Of a DNA stretch of 60,119 nt, positions 51,011 through 59,529 are shown in pieces. How positions within the stretch are numbered: the first letter of the stretch is position 1; each line of letters opens with the position of its first letter. Both the position numbers and the translations under genes were made by a program. Source of the stretch: CANIGN01 sp964538275 (lineage in GTDB: Bacteria > Bdellovibrionota > UBA2428); assembly GCA_964538275.1 (NCBI GenBank), contig CAZIFW010000010.1, forward strand, positions 1 to 60,119. Reading direction: 5' to 3'. The notes under the pieces are model-generated. The model ran no database searches. It had not been told where the DNA came from and saw nothing but the letters and a program-made list of their open reading frames with translations.

Positions 51011-52609
51011 CTATATATTACAATTTTTTTCTATTATTGAATCTACTGAAGTGGGCTTTAAAAACAAACTTTGATACTTTAAAAAGTTTTCACAAGCTAA
51101 GTCACGTTGTGATTTTTTTAGATAATATTCCCCGTTAAGAATCAAAGTGGGATGGTACCCTTTATAACGATGCTCCAACTGACTCATGGCCCATTCAGCA
51201 AGTGGCCAATCTTCAGCCTGGATAGCACTTCTTGCTAAACCTGCGCATGCTCTCCAATTTTCATGATCCATAGTACATGCTCTCCTAAGTCCATCATGCT
51301 TTAAAACGCCCCTTGAATTCATAGTCAAAAACTCAGAATACGCTTTTGAAGACAATGTCCAAGCACATAGACCCGTAAAAAGAAAAATTATAAATCGAAA
51401 CACGAATGCAGGGGCTTTATTTAGTTTTTTGTTCTCAAACTGCAAAGACAACGCAATAGCAAGTATGACCGACGAGAACATCAACGTAAAAGGTAGTTTC
51501 TGTGGAAACGCAAATAATAAAGAGGGAATATATACTATAGAATTTGCTAAAACCCAATTTCTTGAAATTGATTGTTTGTTTTTTACCCTCACTACGTTCA
51601 GAGTTACAGAAGCAAGAAAAGCATAGAAAATAAATGTTCCTAAAAATCCTAAACTCACGAGTGATTCAAGTATAAAATTATGAGGACTTGTTACGATAAG
51701 ATGCTCAATCCTCTCGCTGGAATATACAATAGACCCATTATATTTTTCATATAAAACCTCAAAAGAGGATGGGCCAGAACCAAAAAGGAAAGACTCACTT
51801 ATAAGAGACGCTGTATTTATCCAATGAGAAAATCGAGTTTTAATTGAATCAAAACCTTTGTTAATGAAGATTCCTAAAAAAAATACAATTACAAGAACGA
51901 CCCCAAGCTTTACGTTTTTACTCTTAAACTTTTCTTTTAAATAGTCTCTATATAAAAAAGTTGTCCCAAATAACAGACCCAAAATAGCTGCACGTGAAGC
52001 GTATACCAAAAGCAAAACAAGGCCAAAAATTAAAAATGAAGTTAGAAGTTTTTTATATTTAGGAAAGAGAGAAAACTTAATACTAAACAATATTTGCAAA
52101 AGTCCTAGTGATATGAAGTCTGCGCTAATATTAACATTTCCCCAAAATGGTTTTTGCGCCCCACCTCCCAAAAGAAATTCATAAAAGATTGAAACAAGAA
52201 TTACAAAAAATACTATAGGCAAAAAAGACCCAATAAATTTTTCTATAAACAAATCGCTGTTCATTCTTTTAGCTTCAAATGCAAGTATGAGTGAGAGCGC
52301 AACCCAAAGGCTCAAATGAGACAATGAAAGCAATATTGCCCCATGGGTGGAAAGTAACGAAGAAATGGCCACCAAGATTAAACTCACAAGCCCAAGGTAA
52401 AGCACATGGGGCTTTGGAAAAAATAAAGGGCTACGACTAACAATAAAATAAACTGCCAGTACAAATGTTGTACCTAAAAAAACTAGAAATTTAGGGAGTT
52501 CATAAGAATATCCAAACAGAGAGCTGAAAGCGAAGAGCATCAGCAAAAATGAAATACTTAAGATGTGCGGAAGGAAAGCATTAAAAGACTTCTTTGCAGT
52601 ATTTGGCAC
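51011..52609 (-). CDS. O-antigen-ligase / pilin oligosaccharyltransferase-like membrane protein
   Basis: A 532-residue protein with about ten to twelve membrane helices. The long periplasmic loop with TSPHNFILESLVSLG carries the conserved histidine of the Wzy_C/WaaL/PglL family. The C-terminal 100 residues are a soluble helical, TPR-like domain with paired cysteines (RACTMDHENWRACAGLA). It follows the first pilin gene by 121 bp in the same direction, the classic place of a TfpO/PilO-type pilin glycosylase. The substrate is inferred from context. Confidence 0.75.
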   Translation of the reverse strand: MPNTAKKSFNAFLPHILSISFLLMLFAFSSLFGYSYELPKFLVFLGTTFVLAVYFIVSRSPLFFPKPHVLYLGLVSLILVAISSLLSTHGAILLSLSHLSLWVALSLILAFEAKRMNSDLFIEKFIGSFLPIVFFVILVSIFYEFLLGGGAQKPFWGNVNISADFISLGLLQILFSIKFSLFPKYKKLLTSFLIFGLVLLLVYASRAAILGLLFGTTFLYRDYLKEKFKSKNVKLGVVLVIVFFLGIFINKGFDSIKTRFSHWINTASLISESFLFGSGPSSFEVLYEKYNGSIVYSSERIEHLIVTSPHNFILESLVSLGFLGTFIFYAFLASVTLNVVRVKNKQSISRNWVLANSIVYIPSLLFAFPQKLPFTLMFSSVILAIALSLQFENKKLNKAPAFVFRFIIFLFTGLCAWTLSSKAYSEFLTMNSRGVLKHDGLRRACTMDHENWRACAGLARSAIQAEDWPLAEWAMSQLEHRYKGYHPTLILNGEYYLKKSQRDLACENFLKYQSLFLKPTSVDSIIEKNCNI

Positions 52610-52661
52610 ACCCTAAAGATTAAAGGAGAGAAGCTAGCAAAACAATGATTGAACAGAGCAT

Positions 52662-53220
52662 AAAGCAAAAGGCCTAGGAGGAATTGCTTCCCCCTAGGCC
52701 TTCTTTCAACTCAACTTCTACTTCGTTCTACTAGAACTCACACTCAGAGCGTACGCTTGTCGCAGCCCAGAAGTTTCCAGAAGAAGCGTCGTAACACCAT
52801 CCACCGCCAGTACCAATGTTTGTACATTGCTCAGCAGGAGTTGTAGACGCTGCACATGCAGAGATCGTCGCTACAGTTCCACCAGCACTCATTGGGTTTG
52901 CAGGAATTGACGCTTGGTCAATGAATCTTGCTTCTGCTGTGTTTGTTACTTCACTTGCATCACAAGGACCGTTACCCACTACGTTGTTTGCTGATAAAGC
53001 AGCCAATGTAGGCCAAACTCCGTTATCTGCTCCGCATCTCAAAATTTGCTGACTGTACTGCAATTTGATTCCGCTGCGGATTGAACTGATCAACGACTGT
53101 GTCGCTGCAATCTTACCTTCAGTTCTGAAATCTAGGAACTGTGGCAATGCTACAGCACCTAAAATCGCTACCAACATGATTACCATGAGCAACTCGATCA
53201 TGGTAAAACCCTTATTATTA
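52662..53220. repeat. Tandem duplication, copy 1 (pilin plus terminator)
   Basis: About 559 bp, exactly 800 bp from copy 2 (53462-54020), with only two differences noticed (T/C at 52685 versus 53485; G/A at 53202 versus 54002). It covers the terminator and the mature pilin coding sequence but not the leader or promoter. Confidence 0.9.
52669..52702 (-). terminator. Terminator of pilin copy 1
   Basis: AAGGCCTAGG and CCTAGGCCTT are perfect complements around a 14-nt middle that partly pairs further. On the minus strand it ends in TTTTGC. Identical in copy 2. Confidence 0.8.
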
Positions 53221-53234
53221 CTTCTCTTCATCAT
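52731..53234 (-). CDS. pilA: Type IV pilin, copy 1
   Basis: Major-pilin-type protein of about 167 residues. The start at 53234 (MMKRSNNKG) has AGGAGAGG upstream. The leader MMKRSNNKG ends with the Gly before FTMIELLMVIMLVAILGAVALPQF, the class III signal cleaved by PilD, with Glu5 present. The globular head has six cysteines and ends GGWCYDASSGNFWAATSVRSECEF-like. The mature sequence is identical to copy 2. A longer upstream frame exists but is not real. Confidence 0.93.
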   Translation of the reverse strand: MMKRSNNKGFTMIELLMVIMLVAILGAVALPQFLDFRTEGKIAATQSLISSIRSGIKLQYSQQILRCGADNGVWPTLAALSANNVVGNGPCDASEVTNTAEARFIDQASIPANPMSAGGTVATISACAASTTPAEQCTNIGTGGGWCYDASSGNFWAATSVRSECEF

Positions 53235-53294
53235 ACATACCTCTCCTCTTTTGTTATAGTACTTCCTAGGTGTTCTAGTGTAACTACTCCTTCG

Positions 53295-53322
53295 ATTATA
53301 AATAGCTTCACCCAAGAAACAA
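53295..53322 (-). promoter_or_regulatory. Sigma-70-type promoter of pilin copy 1
   Basis: TTGTTT (53322-53317) and TATAAT (53300-53295) are 16 bp apart and point toward the pilin gene. The leader would be about 55 nt. Copy 2 does not share this sequence. Confidence 0.5.
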
Positions 53323-53461
53323 ATTAAAGTTGTGCCAATTTTCTGGAACTCACAGATAGGGACCGTTACGACAAAAGCTCTATATTATTTCATCAAAACT
53401 TACCCAGATTTTAACAAAAACGAGCTGAATAAATGGGTTCCCTAAATACTTAGCTTCTGAA

Positions 53462-54020
53462 AAAGCAAAAGGCCTAGGAGGAATCGCTTCCCCCTAGGCC
53501 TTCTTTCAACTCAACTTCTACTTCGTTCTACTAGAACTCACACTCAGAGCGTACGCTTGTCGCAGCCCAGAAGTTTCCAGAAGAAGCGTCGTAACACCAT
53601 CCACCGCCAGTACCAATGTTTGTACATTGCTCAGCAGGAGTTGTAGACGCTGCACATGCAGAGATCGTCGCTACAGTTCCACCAGCACTCATTGGGTTTG
53701 CAGGAATTGACGCTTGGTCAATGAATCTTGCTTCTGCTGTGTTTGTTACTTCACTTGCATCACAAGGACCGTTACCCACTACGTTGTTTGCTGATAAAGC
53801 AGCCAATGTAGGCCAAACTCCGTTATCTGCTCCGCATCTCAAAATTTGCTGACTGTACTGCAATTTGATTCCGCTGCGGATTGAACTGATCAACGACTGT
53901 GTCGCTGCAATCTTACCTTCAGTTCTGAAATCTAGGAACTGTGGCAATGCTACAGCACCTAAAATCGCTACCAACATGATTACCATGAGCAACTCGATCA
54001 TAGTAAAACCCTTATTATTA
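53462..54020. repeat. Tandem duplication, copy 2 (pilin plus terminator)
   Basis: Matches copy 1 (52662-53220) at an offset of exactly 800 bp, with two substitutions noticed. Identity stops within the leader codons, so the promoters differ. Confidence 0.9.
53469..53502 (-). terminator. Terminator of pilin copy 2
   Basis: Same hairpin as in copy 1, with one base changed in the loop side (AATCGC for AATTGC). Confidence 0.8.
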
Positions 54021-54031
54021 TTCTTAATCAT
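53531..54031 (-). CDS. pilA: Type IV pilin, copy 2
   Basis: About 166 residues. The ATG at 54031 (MIKNNNKG, shorter leader) follows AGAGGAGGGG; a GTG at 54040 is possible. The mature protein from FTMIELL to the C-terminus is identical to copy 1, so the two can build the same fibre. The promoter region is different and faces the divergent pilC gene. Two identical genes suggest recent duplication or gene conversion. Confidence 0.93.
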   Translation of the reverse strand: MIKNNNKGFTMIELLMVIMLVAILGAVALPQFLDFRTEGKIAATQSLISSIRSGIKLQYSQQILRCGADNGVWPTLAALSANNVVGNGPCDASEVTNTAEARFIDQASIPANPMSAGGTVATISACAASTTPAEQCTNIGTGGGWCYDASSGNFWAATSVRSECEF

Positions 54032-54246
54032 CGTACACACCCCTCCTCTATTGGTCTTATGTATCTCAATATATTCTAAGTATATTTTTGATTATGGTAT
54101 ATGGGCCAACAGCAAACAAATTAATATTCTGTCAATTTCTCCACGCCTTAGGCCGCAAATTGAACAAGTTGAGCAACCAGGACAGCTGTTAGCACAAATT
54201 TTACCTTAAAGAGACTCCGTATAAGAGTCGATAGAGCCTATAGGAT

Positions 54247-55473
54247 ATGGCTACTTATTATTACCGCGCACGCGATCGAAACGGAAATGCGGTATCAAAT
54301 GCTGTTGAGGCAAATGATTTGCCCGAAGCTCGCAAAGTTATTTACAACTTGGGCCTACTTCCGATTGAGATATCAGATAAAAAGAAAAGTGGCCTTGATG
54401 AAGCCTTTAAAGAATTTGTAAAAGGAATGTCCGAACACGTAGAGGTTTCCGACCTTCTAGTTTTCACACGACAGTTTCAAACAATTTATCGAGTAGGAGC
54501 TCCTCTAATCAAGGGACTCACACTGATTTCATTACAAACTCAAAACCCCTACTTTAAAGCAAGTCTAGAAAAAATTATCGAAGACCTTAACAATGGTAGA
54601 TCGATTGAAGAATCATTTTCAAAATATCCAAAAATATTTGATTCTACTTTTGTAAGTTTAGTTAAAGCAGGTGAAACCTCAGGTACGCTTGATACAGTAC
54701 TCGACAATATCTGTTCAATGATCTCTCAGCAATCAGAGAACAAAGAAGCTATTAAGTCTGCAATGTTTTATCCCAAAATCGTATTGGGTGTAATGGCAAT
54801 CGTATTTTTAGTAATTGTTTACTTTGTAATTCCTAAAACTAAAAGTTTTTATGATCGTTTTGAAGGAACCCTACCCCTTGCTACACGAATGGTAACTGGA
54901 GTCTCTGATTTTTTTATCAATTACTGGTATTTTGTATTCGGTATTGCAGGTGGTCTTTATTACGCCTTTAAGCAATACGCTAAAACTCCTCATGGTGAAT
55001 ACAATCTAGACAAACTCGTTCTAAAAGCACCTGTCTTTGGGCCCCTCTTTTCAATGATTGAAACAAACACCTTTTGCTCGATTTATCGTTTGTTGATTGA
55101 TGGTGGTGTTCCTGTTGTAGAAGCTCTCCAACTTGTAAAAGGTGCTATGAAAAATCGACTTTACAAAGATGAAGTTGACTTCATGATTAAAGCAGTCACC
55201 GAAGGTAATCAGATCTCTACCCACCTTGTAAGAAGTAAAGTATTTCCACCTCTCGTAGCTGGTCTGGTGGAAGTAGGAGAAGAAACAGGTAGTTTAAGCC
55301 CCATCTTAGACAACATTTCTAGTTACTATGGAGTTCTGATTAAACATAGACTCTCTAACTTATCCAAGATGATCGAACCAATTCTTATGGCTATCATCTT
55401 CACGGGTGTACTTATTCTTGCACTTTCAGTATTCATGCCAATGTGGCAAATGACTAAACTTGTAAAAAAATAA
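54247..55473 (+). CDS. pilC: Type IV pilus inner-membrane platform protein PilC (GspF family)
   Basis: A 408-residue polytopic protein that couples PilB to pilin assembly. It starts MATYYYRARDRNGNAV, as is typical, and has two GspF domains (about 70-195 and 275-395). Signature-like segments are LVFTRQFQTIYRVGAPL and YRLLIDGGVPVVEALQL, with membrane helices near 175-200, 220-240 and 375-400. Divergent from pilin copy 2 by about 200 bp. Confidence 0.93.
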   Translation: MATYYYRARDRNGNAVSNAVEANDLPEARKVIYNLGLLPIEISDKKKSGLDEAFKEFVKGMSEHVEVSDLLVFTRQFQTIYRVGAPLIKGLTLISLQTQNPYFKASLEKIIEDLNNGRSIEESFSKYPKIFDSTFVSLVKAGETSGTLDTVLDNICSMISQQSENKEAIKSAMFYPKIVLGVMAIVFLVIVYFVIPKTKSFYDRFEGTLPLATRMVTGVSDFFINYWYFVFGIAGGLYYAFKQYAKTPHGEYNLDKLVLKAPVFGPLFSMIETNTFCSIYRLLIDGGVPVVEALQLVKGAMKNRLYKDEVDFMIKAVTEGNQISTHLVRSKVFPPLVAGLVEVGEETGSLSPILDNISSYYGVLIKHRLSNLSKMIEPILMAIIFTGVLILALSVFMPMWQMTKLVKK

Positions 55474-55491
55474 AAACTCATTCAAAGAGTA

Positions 55492-57096
55492 TTAACGACA
55501 ATTCTCACTGAACATTTTATGCAGTGAACTTGCTCCATTAAAACTTTGGTCATAAGTTTTCATTTCTCGGCAAGCCACTTCTTTTTGACCAGAATCCCAT
55601 AGCAGTTGAATTATTTTTTTCTGAATGACAAAATGACCTGGGAAACGTTCCTGAAGCTTTTCTAGCTCTCTAAGACCTTCTTCTTGCCTACCTGCTTCCA
55701 TATCTAAAGAAACTTTCCTTAAACAGGCTCTCCAATTTTGCGGATCTATTCGACAAGCCTTTTGAGCTGAGGCCCCATCTCTCATGTGAACAAATGCTAA
55801 ATGTTCTGAATAAAAGCGTTTGAAAGAAAAACCTACAAGAACACATAAAACAAAAGCGCAAAAGATTTGGTAATTCAGCGTAGGTATTTTAATTTTGGTA
55901 TCTTTAAATTGAAATAGAATTAGCCCAAAGCTTAGCGCCATCATAAAAAAGGCATAAGGGGTATCTTGAGGATAATTAAAAAGAGCATCTACACCCCAAA
56001 AGCAAAGCAAAGACAAATTCAGTATTGCAAGTGAATCTCCTTTTTGAGATTTTTTGAAGAGTAAAAAAGCCACAAAAATTAAAGCTGTGATTAAAGCAAA
56101 ACCAGCAATAACTCCGTTTTCTGCCAAAAGTTCTAGGTACGCATTGTGAGGATTTGCAATAATCATCCCCTCATTTGCATCAAGATCATAAGCTTTAGCA
56201 TTTTGATAACGATTGTAAGTTGCGCCAAAATTGCCCAAACCATTTCCCAATGGTCGATCTAAAATCATCTGCAAAGTGTTCTGCCACCGAACAAGTCGAA
56301 TCGAAATAGATATGCTTTTATCTTGAAAGATAGTGGCTTGATAAACTGCAAAAGCTGCTACCACTACAACGAACGATAAAATAAAATAGGTATATTTTTT
56401 GAGTTGTAAATTTTTATAAAGTTTAAAATAAACGATAACAAAAAACGCTGCAGCAACTCCCAAAAGAGCCGCTCGTGAGCGCACAAAATAAAGCACCCCT
56501 AGACCCACAAACAATAGAAAGATTCTAAGATAAAAATTTCTATCTCTGCTTTTAAGAACAAAGAACAGAGCAAAGAGCTGAATACACAAAGAGGCTCCTA
56601 AATATTCTCCAAACATTGTAGGAGAACCGAAAAAAGGAAGCACTCTCTGTTTTAGAATGTAGAGTGAAAAGGCAACAGGGAAAACCACTAAAACAAAACT
56701 CAAAACATTCCACAGATCTAATTTTTTCAAAAAGTCTTTATCGTTACTTAATAAATTGAGAACCCAAAAACTTATAACCAAAAAAAGTAAGCTTTCAGTA
56801 AGAACAGTTTCCGTATTTCCAAGTGGGGCAGTTAATACTACGATAAGTATTCCCACCCCATAAACTACAGAATAAGGCAGTAGAAAACGTGGAAGCTCCC
56901 ATACTATATTAATAGTTTTTGTTTTTTGATTCCAAAATTGGCTTACTAAGACAAGACTAGCGCTTAGGAAAAGCCAAATCCACTTTGGGGTATCAATAAC
57001 ATATGCAAAAACAGGGGCCTTAGTAAAAAGAGCTACTGTTAAGTATGGAAGGATTATGAATTGAGAATAAAAAAGTATCTCAAAGAAAATCCTCAT
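55492..57096 (-). CDS. Second O-antigen-ligase-like membrane protein
   Basis: A 534-residue polytopic protein of the same type as the one at 51011-52609. The periplasmic-loop motif ANPHNAYLELLAENG carries the conserved histidine. The C-terminus again has a helical soluble domain with the QKACRIDPQNWRACLRK pattern shared with the first. It is co-transcribed with the OmpA-like gene (4-bp overlap). Two paralogues next to the pilins suggest two acceptor or glycan specificities; this is inference. Confidence 0.75.
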   Translation of the reverse strand: MRIFFEILFYSQFIILPYLTVALFTKAPVFAYVIDTPKWIWLFLSASLVLVSQFWNQKTKTINIVWELPRFLLPYSVVYGVGILIVVLTAPLGNTETVLTESLLFLVISFWVLNLLSNDKDFLKKLDLWNVLSFVLVVFPVAFSLYILKQRVLPFFGSPTMFGEYLGASLCIQLFALFFVLKSRDRNFYLRIFLLFVGLGVLYFVRSRAALLGVAAAFFVIVYFKLYKNLQLKKYTYFILSFVVVVAAFAVYQATIFQDKSISISIRLVRWQNTLQMILDRPLGNGLGNFGATYNRYQNAKAYDLDANEGMIIANPHNAYLELLAENGVIAGFALITALIFVAFLLFKKSQKGDSLAILNLSLLCFWGVDALFNYPQDTPYAFFMMALSFGLILFQFKDTKIKIPTLNYQIFCAFVLCVLVGFSFKRFYSEHLAFVHMRDGASAQKACRIDPQNWRACLRKVSLDMEAGRQEEGLRELEKLQERFPGHFVIQKKIIQLLWDSGQKEVACREMKTYDQSFNGASSLHKMFSENCR

Positions 57097-57740
57097 TTTT
57101 TAGGAACTCGGTTTGGATCTACATTAATAACAAGCTCAACTCTACGATTCCGCGCCTTCCCAGCAGGTGAGCGATTATCTGCTACTGGATTCGACTCACC
57201 CATTCCTTGACTGACAATATATTGAGACGGTACTCCATTCGCAACGAGTTGAGTCGCTACAGCTTGAGCTCTTCGTTGTGATAACGACAGATTGTGCGCA
57301 TCACTTCCATCCGCATCTGTATGCCCTTCAACGGTAATATTGTTTTCAGGATATTTTTTTAGAATCTGTGCAATTTGAACCACATTTGTACCTGTCGTAG
57401 CTTTTAGATCTGAAGAGTTTGTATCAAAAAGCAAATCACTTTTAAGTTTGGCGACTAAACCGTTTTCTGTTCTGCGAACTTCTGCATATTTTTCTAACTC
57501 TTTTGCCTGCTTATCTAAACGATTGCCAATAAAACCCCCAAGGGATGCCCCTAAAGCAGCGCCAACAAGCGCCCCCTTACCGGCATTTCCACTTTGACTT
57601 CCAAATACTGCGCCGAGGGCTGCACCTGCTGCCGCCCCCGCTCCTGCTCCCACGGCAGTTCGCTTACCGGGAGACGTGCAAGAAAGCGTAAGAAAGATGC
57701 AAATTAAAATTGTAGGTAACTTATTCTTATTGAAGTTCAT
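57093..57740 (-). CDS. OmpA-family lipoprotein with glycine-zipper domain
   Basis: A 215-residue outer-membrane lipoprotein. The lipobox LTLSC gives lipidated Cys21. A glycine-zipper segment (about 28-75, GAGAGAAAGAALGAVFG) is followed by an OmpA C-like peptidoglycan-binding domain with VEGHTDADGSDAHNLSLSQRRA and KARNRRVEL. It should link the outer membrane to the cell wall. It leads the pair with the ligase-like gene. Confidence 0.92.
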   Translation of the reverse strand: MNFNKNKLPTILICIFLTLSCTSPGKRTAVGAGAGAAAGAALGAVFGSQSGNAGKGALVGAALGASLGGFIGNRLDKQAKELEKYAEVRRTENGLVAKLKSDLLFDTNSSDLKATTGTNVVQIAQILKKYPENNITVEGHTDADGSDAHNLSLSQRRAQAVATQLVANGVPSQYIVSQGMGESNPVADNRSPAGKARNRRVELVINVDPNRVPKK

Positions 57741-57826
57741 AGAACAACTATAATTCGCTTCAATCAGACATACTATACCGATGTAACTTAGATCGAAGCA
57801 ATGCGTCTATAAACGCAATCTTAAAA

Positions 57827-59503
57827 TTAAGCTTTGGGAATAGCCGCTAATAATTTTTGCGTATAAGAGTGTTGAGGATTCTTATAAAGCTCATCCGAAA
57901 AATTCTTTTCTACTATTTCGCCTTGATACATTACCGCCACTTGATCACTGATAAATTTTACCACTGATAAGTCATGAGAAATAAAAATATAACTAAGGCC
58001 TAAGCTATCTTGTAAGTCTAAAAGTAGGTTCAAAATTTGGGCTTGAATAGACACATCCAACGCAGAAACACACTCATCACATACGATGAATTCAGGTTCT
58101 ACAGTTAATGCACGAGCAATGCAGATTCGCTGTCTCTGTCCTCCAGAAAACTCATGGGGGTAACGTTCCAAAAACTCTGGAGCGAGACCAACCTTCTTTA
58201 ACAGTTCAGCAGCTCGCTCAACACGTTCTTTATGATTTGTTCCAATTTTATGGATCTTCATAGGCTCCAGGAGCGCTTCTGATATTGTCATTCGAGGATT
58301 CAAAGACGCATAAGGGTCCTGAAAAACAATCTGCATTTTACGCCGTATCTTTCTTAGCTCTTCACGAGAAAGATCAATAACATTGGTATTTCCATAAAAA
58401 ACATTCCCTGATGTGGGCTCAATAAGTCGCAATAAAGATCGACCCAATGTCGTTTTACCCGATCCAGATTCTCCAACTAAACCCAAAGTTTTTCCTTTTG
58501 GAACTTCAAAGCTTACATCTTTCACAGCTACCACTTCGCTTTGAACAGCTCCCAAAAGCCCCCCTCTAATAGGAAAAGTTTTTTTTAAATTTTCTACGCG
58601 TAATATAATCTCCGAAGCTTTTTTTTCTACACTACGCTCTCGGGTATCGATTTGAGGATGCTTCTCCTCACCTTGCGAGCCTAAGAAATCTGAAACTGTT
58701 GGCAATCGCCACGGCCTTATATCAAGAGGAGGGCGGCATTTTAAAAGCCCCTTTGTGTAGGGATGTTTAGGATTATTAAAGAGCTCTGAAACTTTACCTT
58801 GCTCAACAAGTTTACCTTTATACATGACCAAAACATCATCAGCTACTTGCTTAATCACACCTAAATCATGGGTGATAAACAACATACTCATTTTATGTTG
58901 CTCTTGGAGCTTCAAAAGCAAATCAAGAACTTGTTTTTGAATAGTTACATCAAGAGCAGTCGTTGGTTCATCTGCAATAAGCAATTGTGGTTGGCAACCA
59001 ATTGCCATTGCAATCATAACTCGTTGTTTTTGACCGCCACTTAACTCGTGAGGGTAAGCATGAACCCTTTGACTCGGGTTGGGAATTCCCACTTGGTTCA
59101 TAAGGTCGATGGCTTGCTCCCAAGCTTCTTTTTTGTTGAGTCGTTTATGAATTTGCAAAACTTCGGCAATTTGATACCCAACCGAAAAAACTGGATTGAG
59201 TGAAGTCATGGGTTCTTGAAAAATCATTGATATCTTGTTGCCGCGAAATAATCGATATTCCTGATCATTCAATTCGCAAAGATTTTTATTCTCAAAAAGG
59301 ATTTTTCCTTGAGTAATTTTACCTGGAGGATTGGGAACTAATCCCATAATTGCAAGGGAAGTTACACTTTTTCCTGAACCCGATTCACCTACTAGGCCGA
59401 TCGTTTTTCCTTCGGGAATTTCAAAATTTAACTGATCTACCGCAAGAATCTTTTTTCCAGCCGACTCGAACTCTATAGAAAGATTCTCAACTTTAAGAAG
59501 CAT
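57827..59503 (-). CDS. Fused oligopeptide/dipeptide ABC transporter ATPase (DppD-DppF type)
   Basis: A 558-residue protein with two complete ATP-binding domains. The first has GLVGESGSGKSVTSLAIMG, LSGGQKQRVMIAM and LIADEPTTALDV. The second has GLVGESGSGKTTLGRSLL, FSGGQRQRICIA and FIVCDECVSALDV, where Cys replaces the usual Pro or Ala after DE. Each Walker B glutamate is present. Fusions of this kind (as in YejF) power nutrient-peptide import. It is 26 bp after the binding-protein gene, likely in one operon. Confidence 0.92.
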   Translation of the reverse strand: MLLKVENLSIEFESAGKKILAVDQLNFEIPEGKTIGLVGESGSGKSVTSLAIMGLVPNPPGKITQGKILFENKNLCELNDQEYRLFRGNKISMIFQEPMTSLNPVFSVGYQIAEVLQIHKRLNKKEAWEQAIDLMNQVGIPNPSQRVHAYPHELSGGQKQRVMIAMAIGCQPQLLIADEPTTALDVTIQKQVLDLLLKLQEQHKMSMLFITHDLGVIKQVADDVLVMYKGKLVEQGKVSELFNNPKHPYTKGLLKCRPPLDIRPWRLPTVSDFLGSQGEEKHPQIDTRERSVEKKASEIILRVENLKKTFPIRGGLLGAVQSEVVAVKDVSFEVPKGKTLGLVGESGSGKTTLGRSLLRLIEPTSGNVFYGNTNVIDLSREELRKIRRKMQIVFQDPYASLNPRMTISEALLEPMKIHKIGTNHKERVERAAELLKKVGLAPEFLERYPHEFSGGQRQRICIARALTVEPEFIVCDECVSALDVSIQAQILNLLLDLQDSLGLSYIFISHDLSVVKFISDQVAVMYQGEIVEKNFSDELYKNPQHSYTQKLLAAIPKA

Positions 59504-59529
59504 ATTAATTGTTTTTAATTCCTAGGCCC

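Noticed and set aside
52731..53315. Longer 194-codon start for pilin copy 1
   Set aside because: The extra 27 residues have no leader-like character and no ribosome site, whereas AGGAGAGG and the class III leader support 53234.
53330..53350. TTGGCACAACTTTAATT before pilin copy 1 as a sigma-54 promoter
   Set aside because: The -24 part fits, but the -12 GC is absent at the required spacing, and a good sigma-70-type promoter lies close by.
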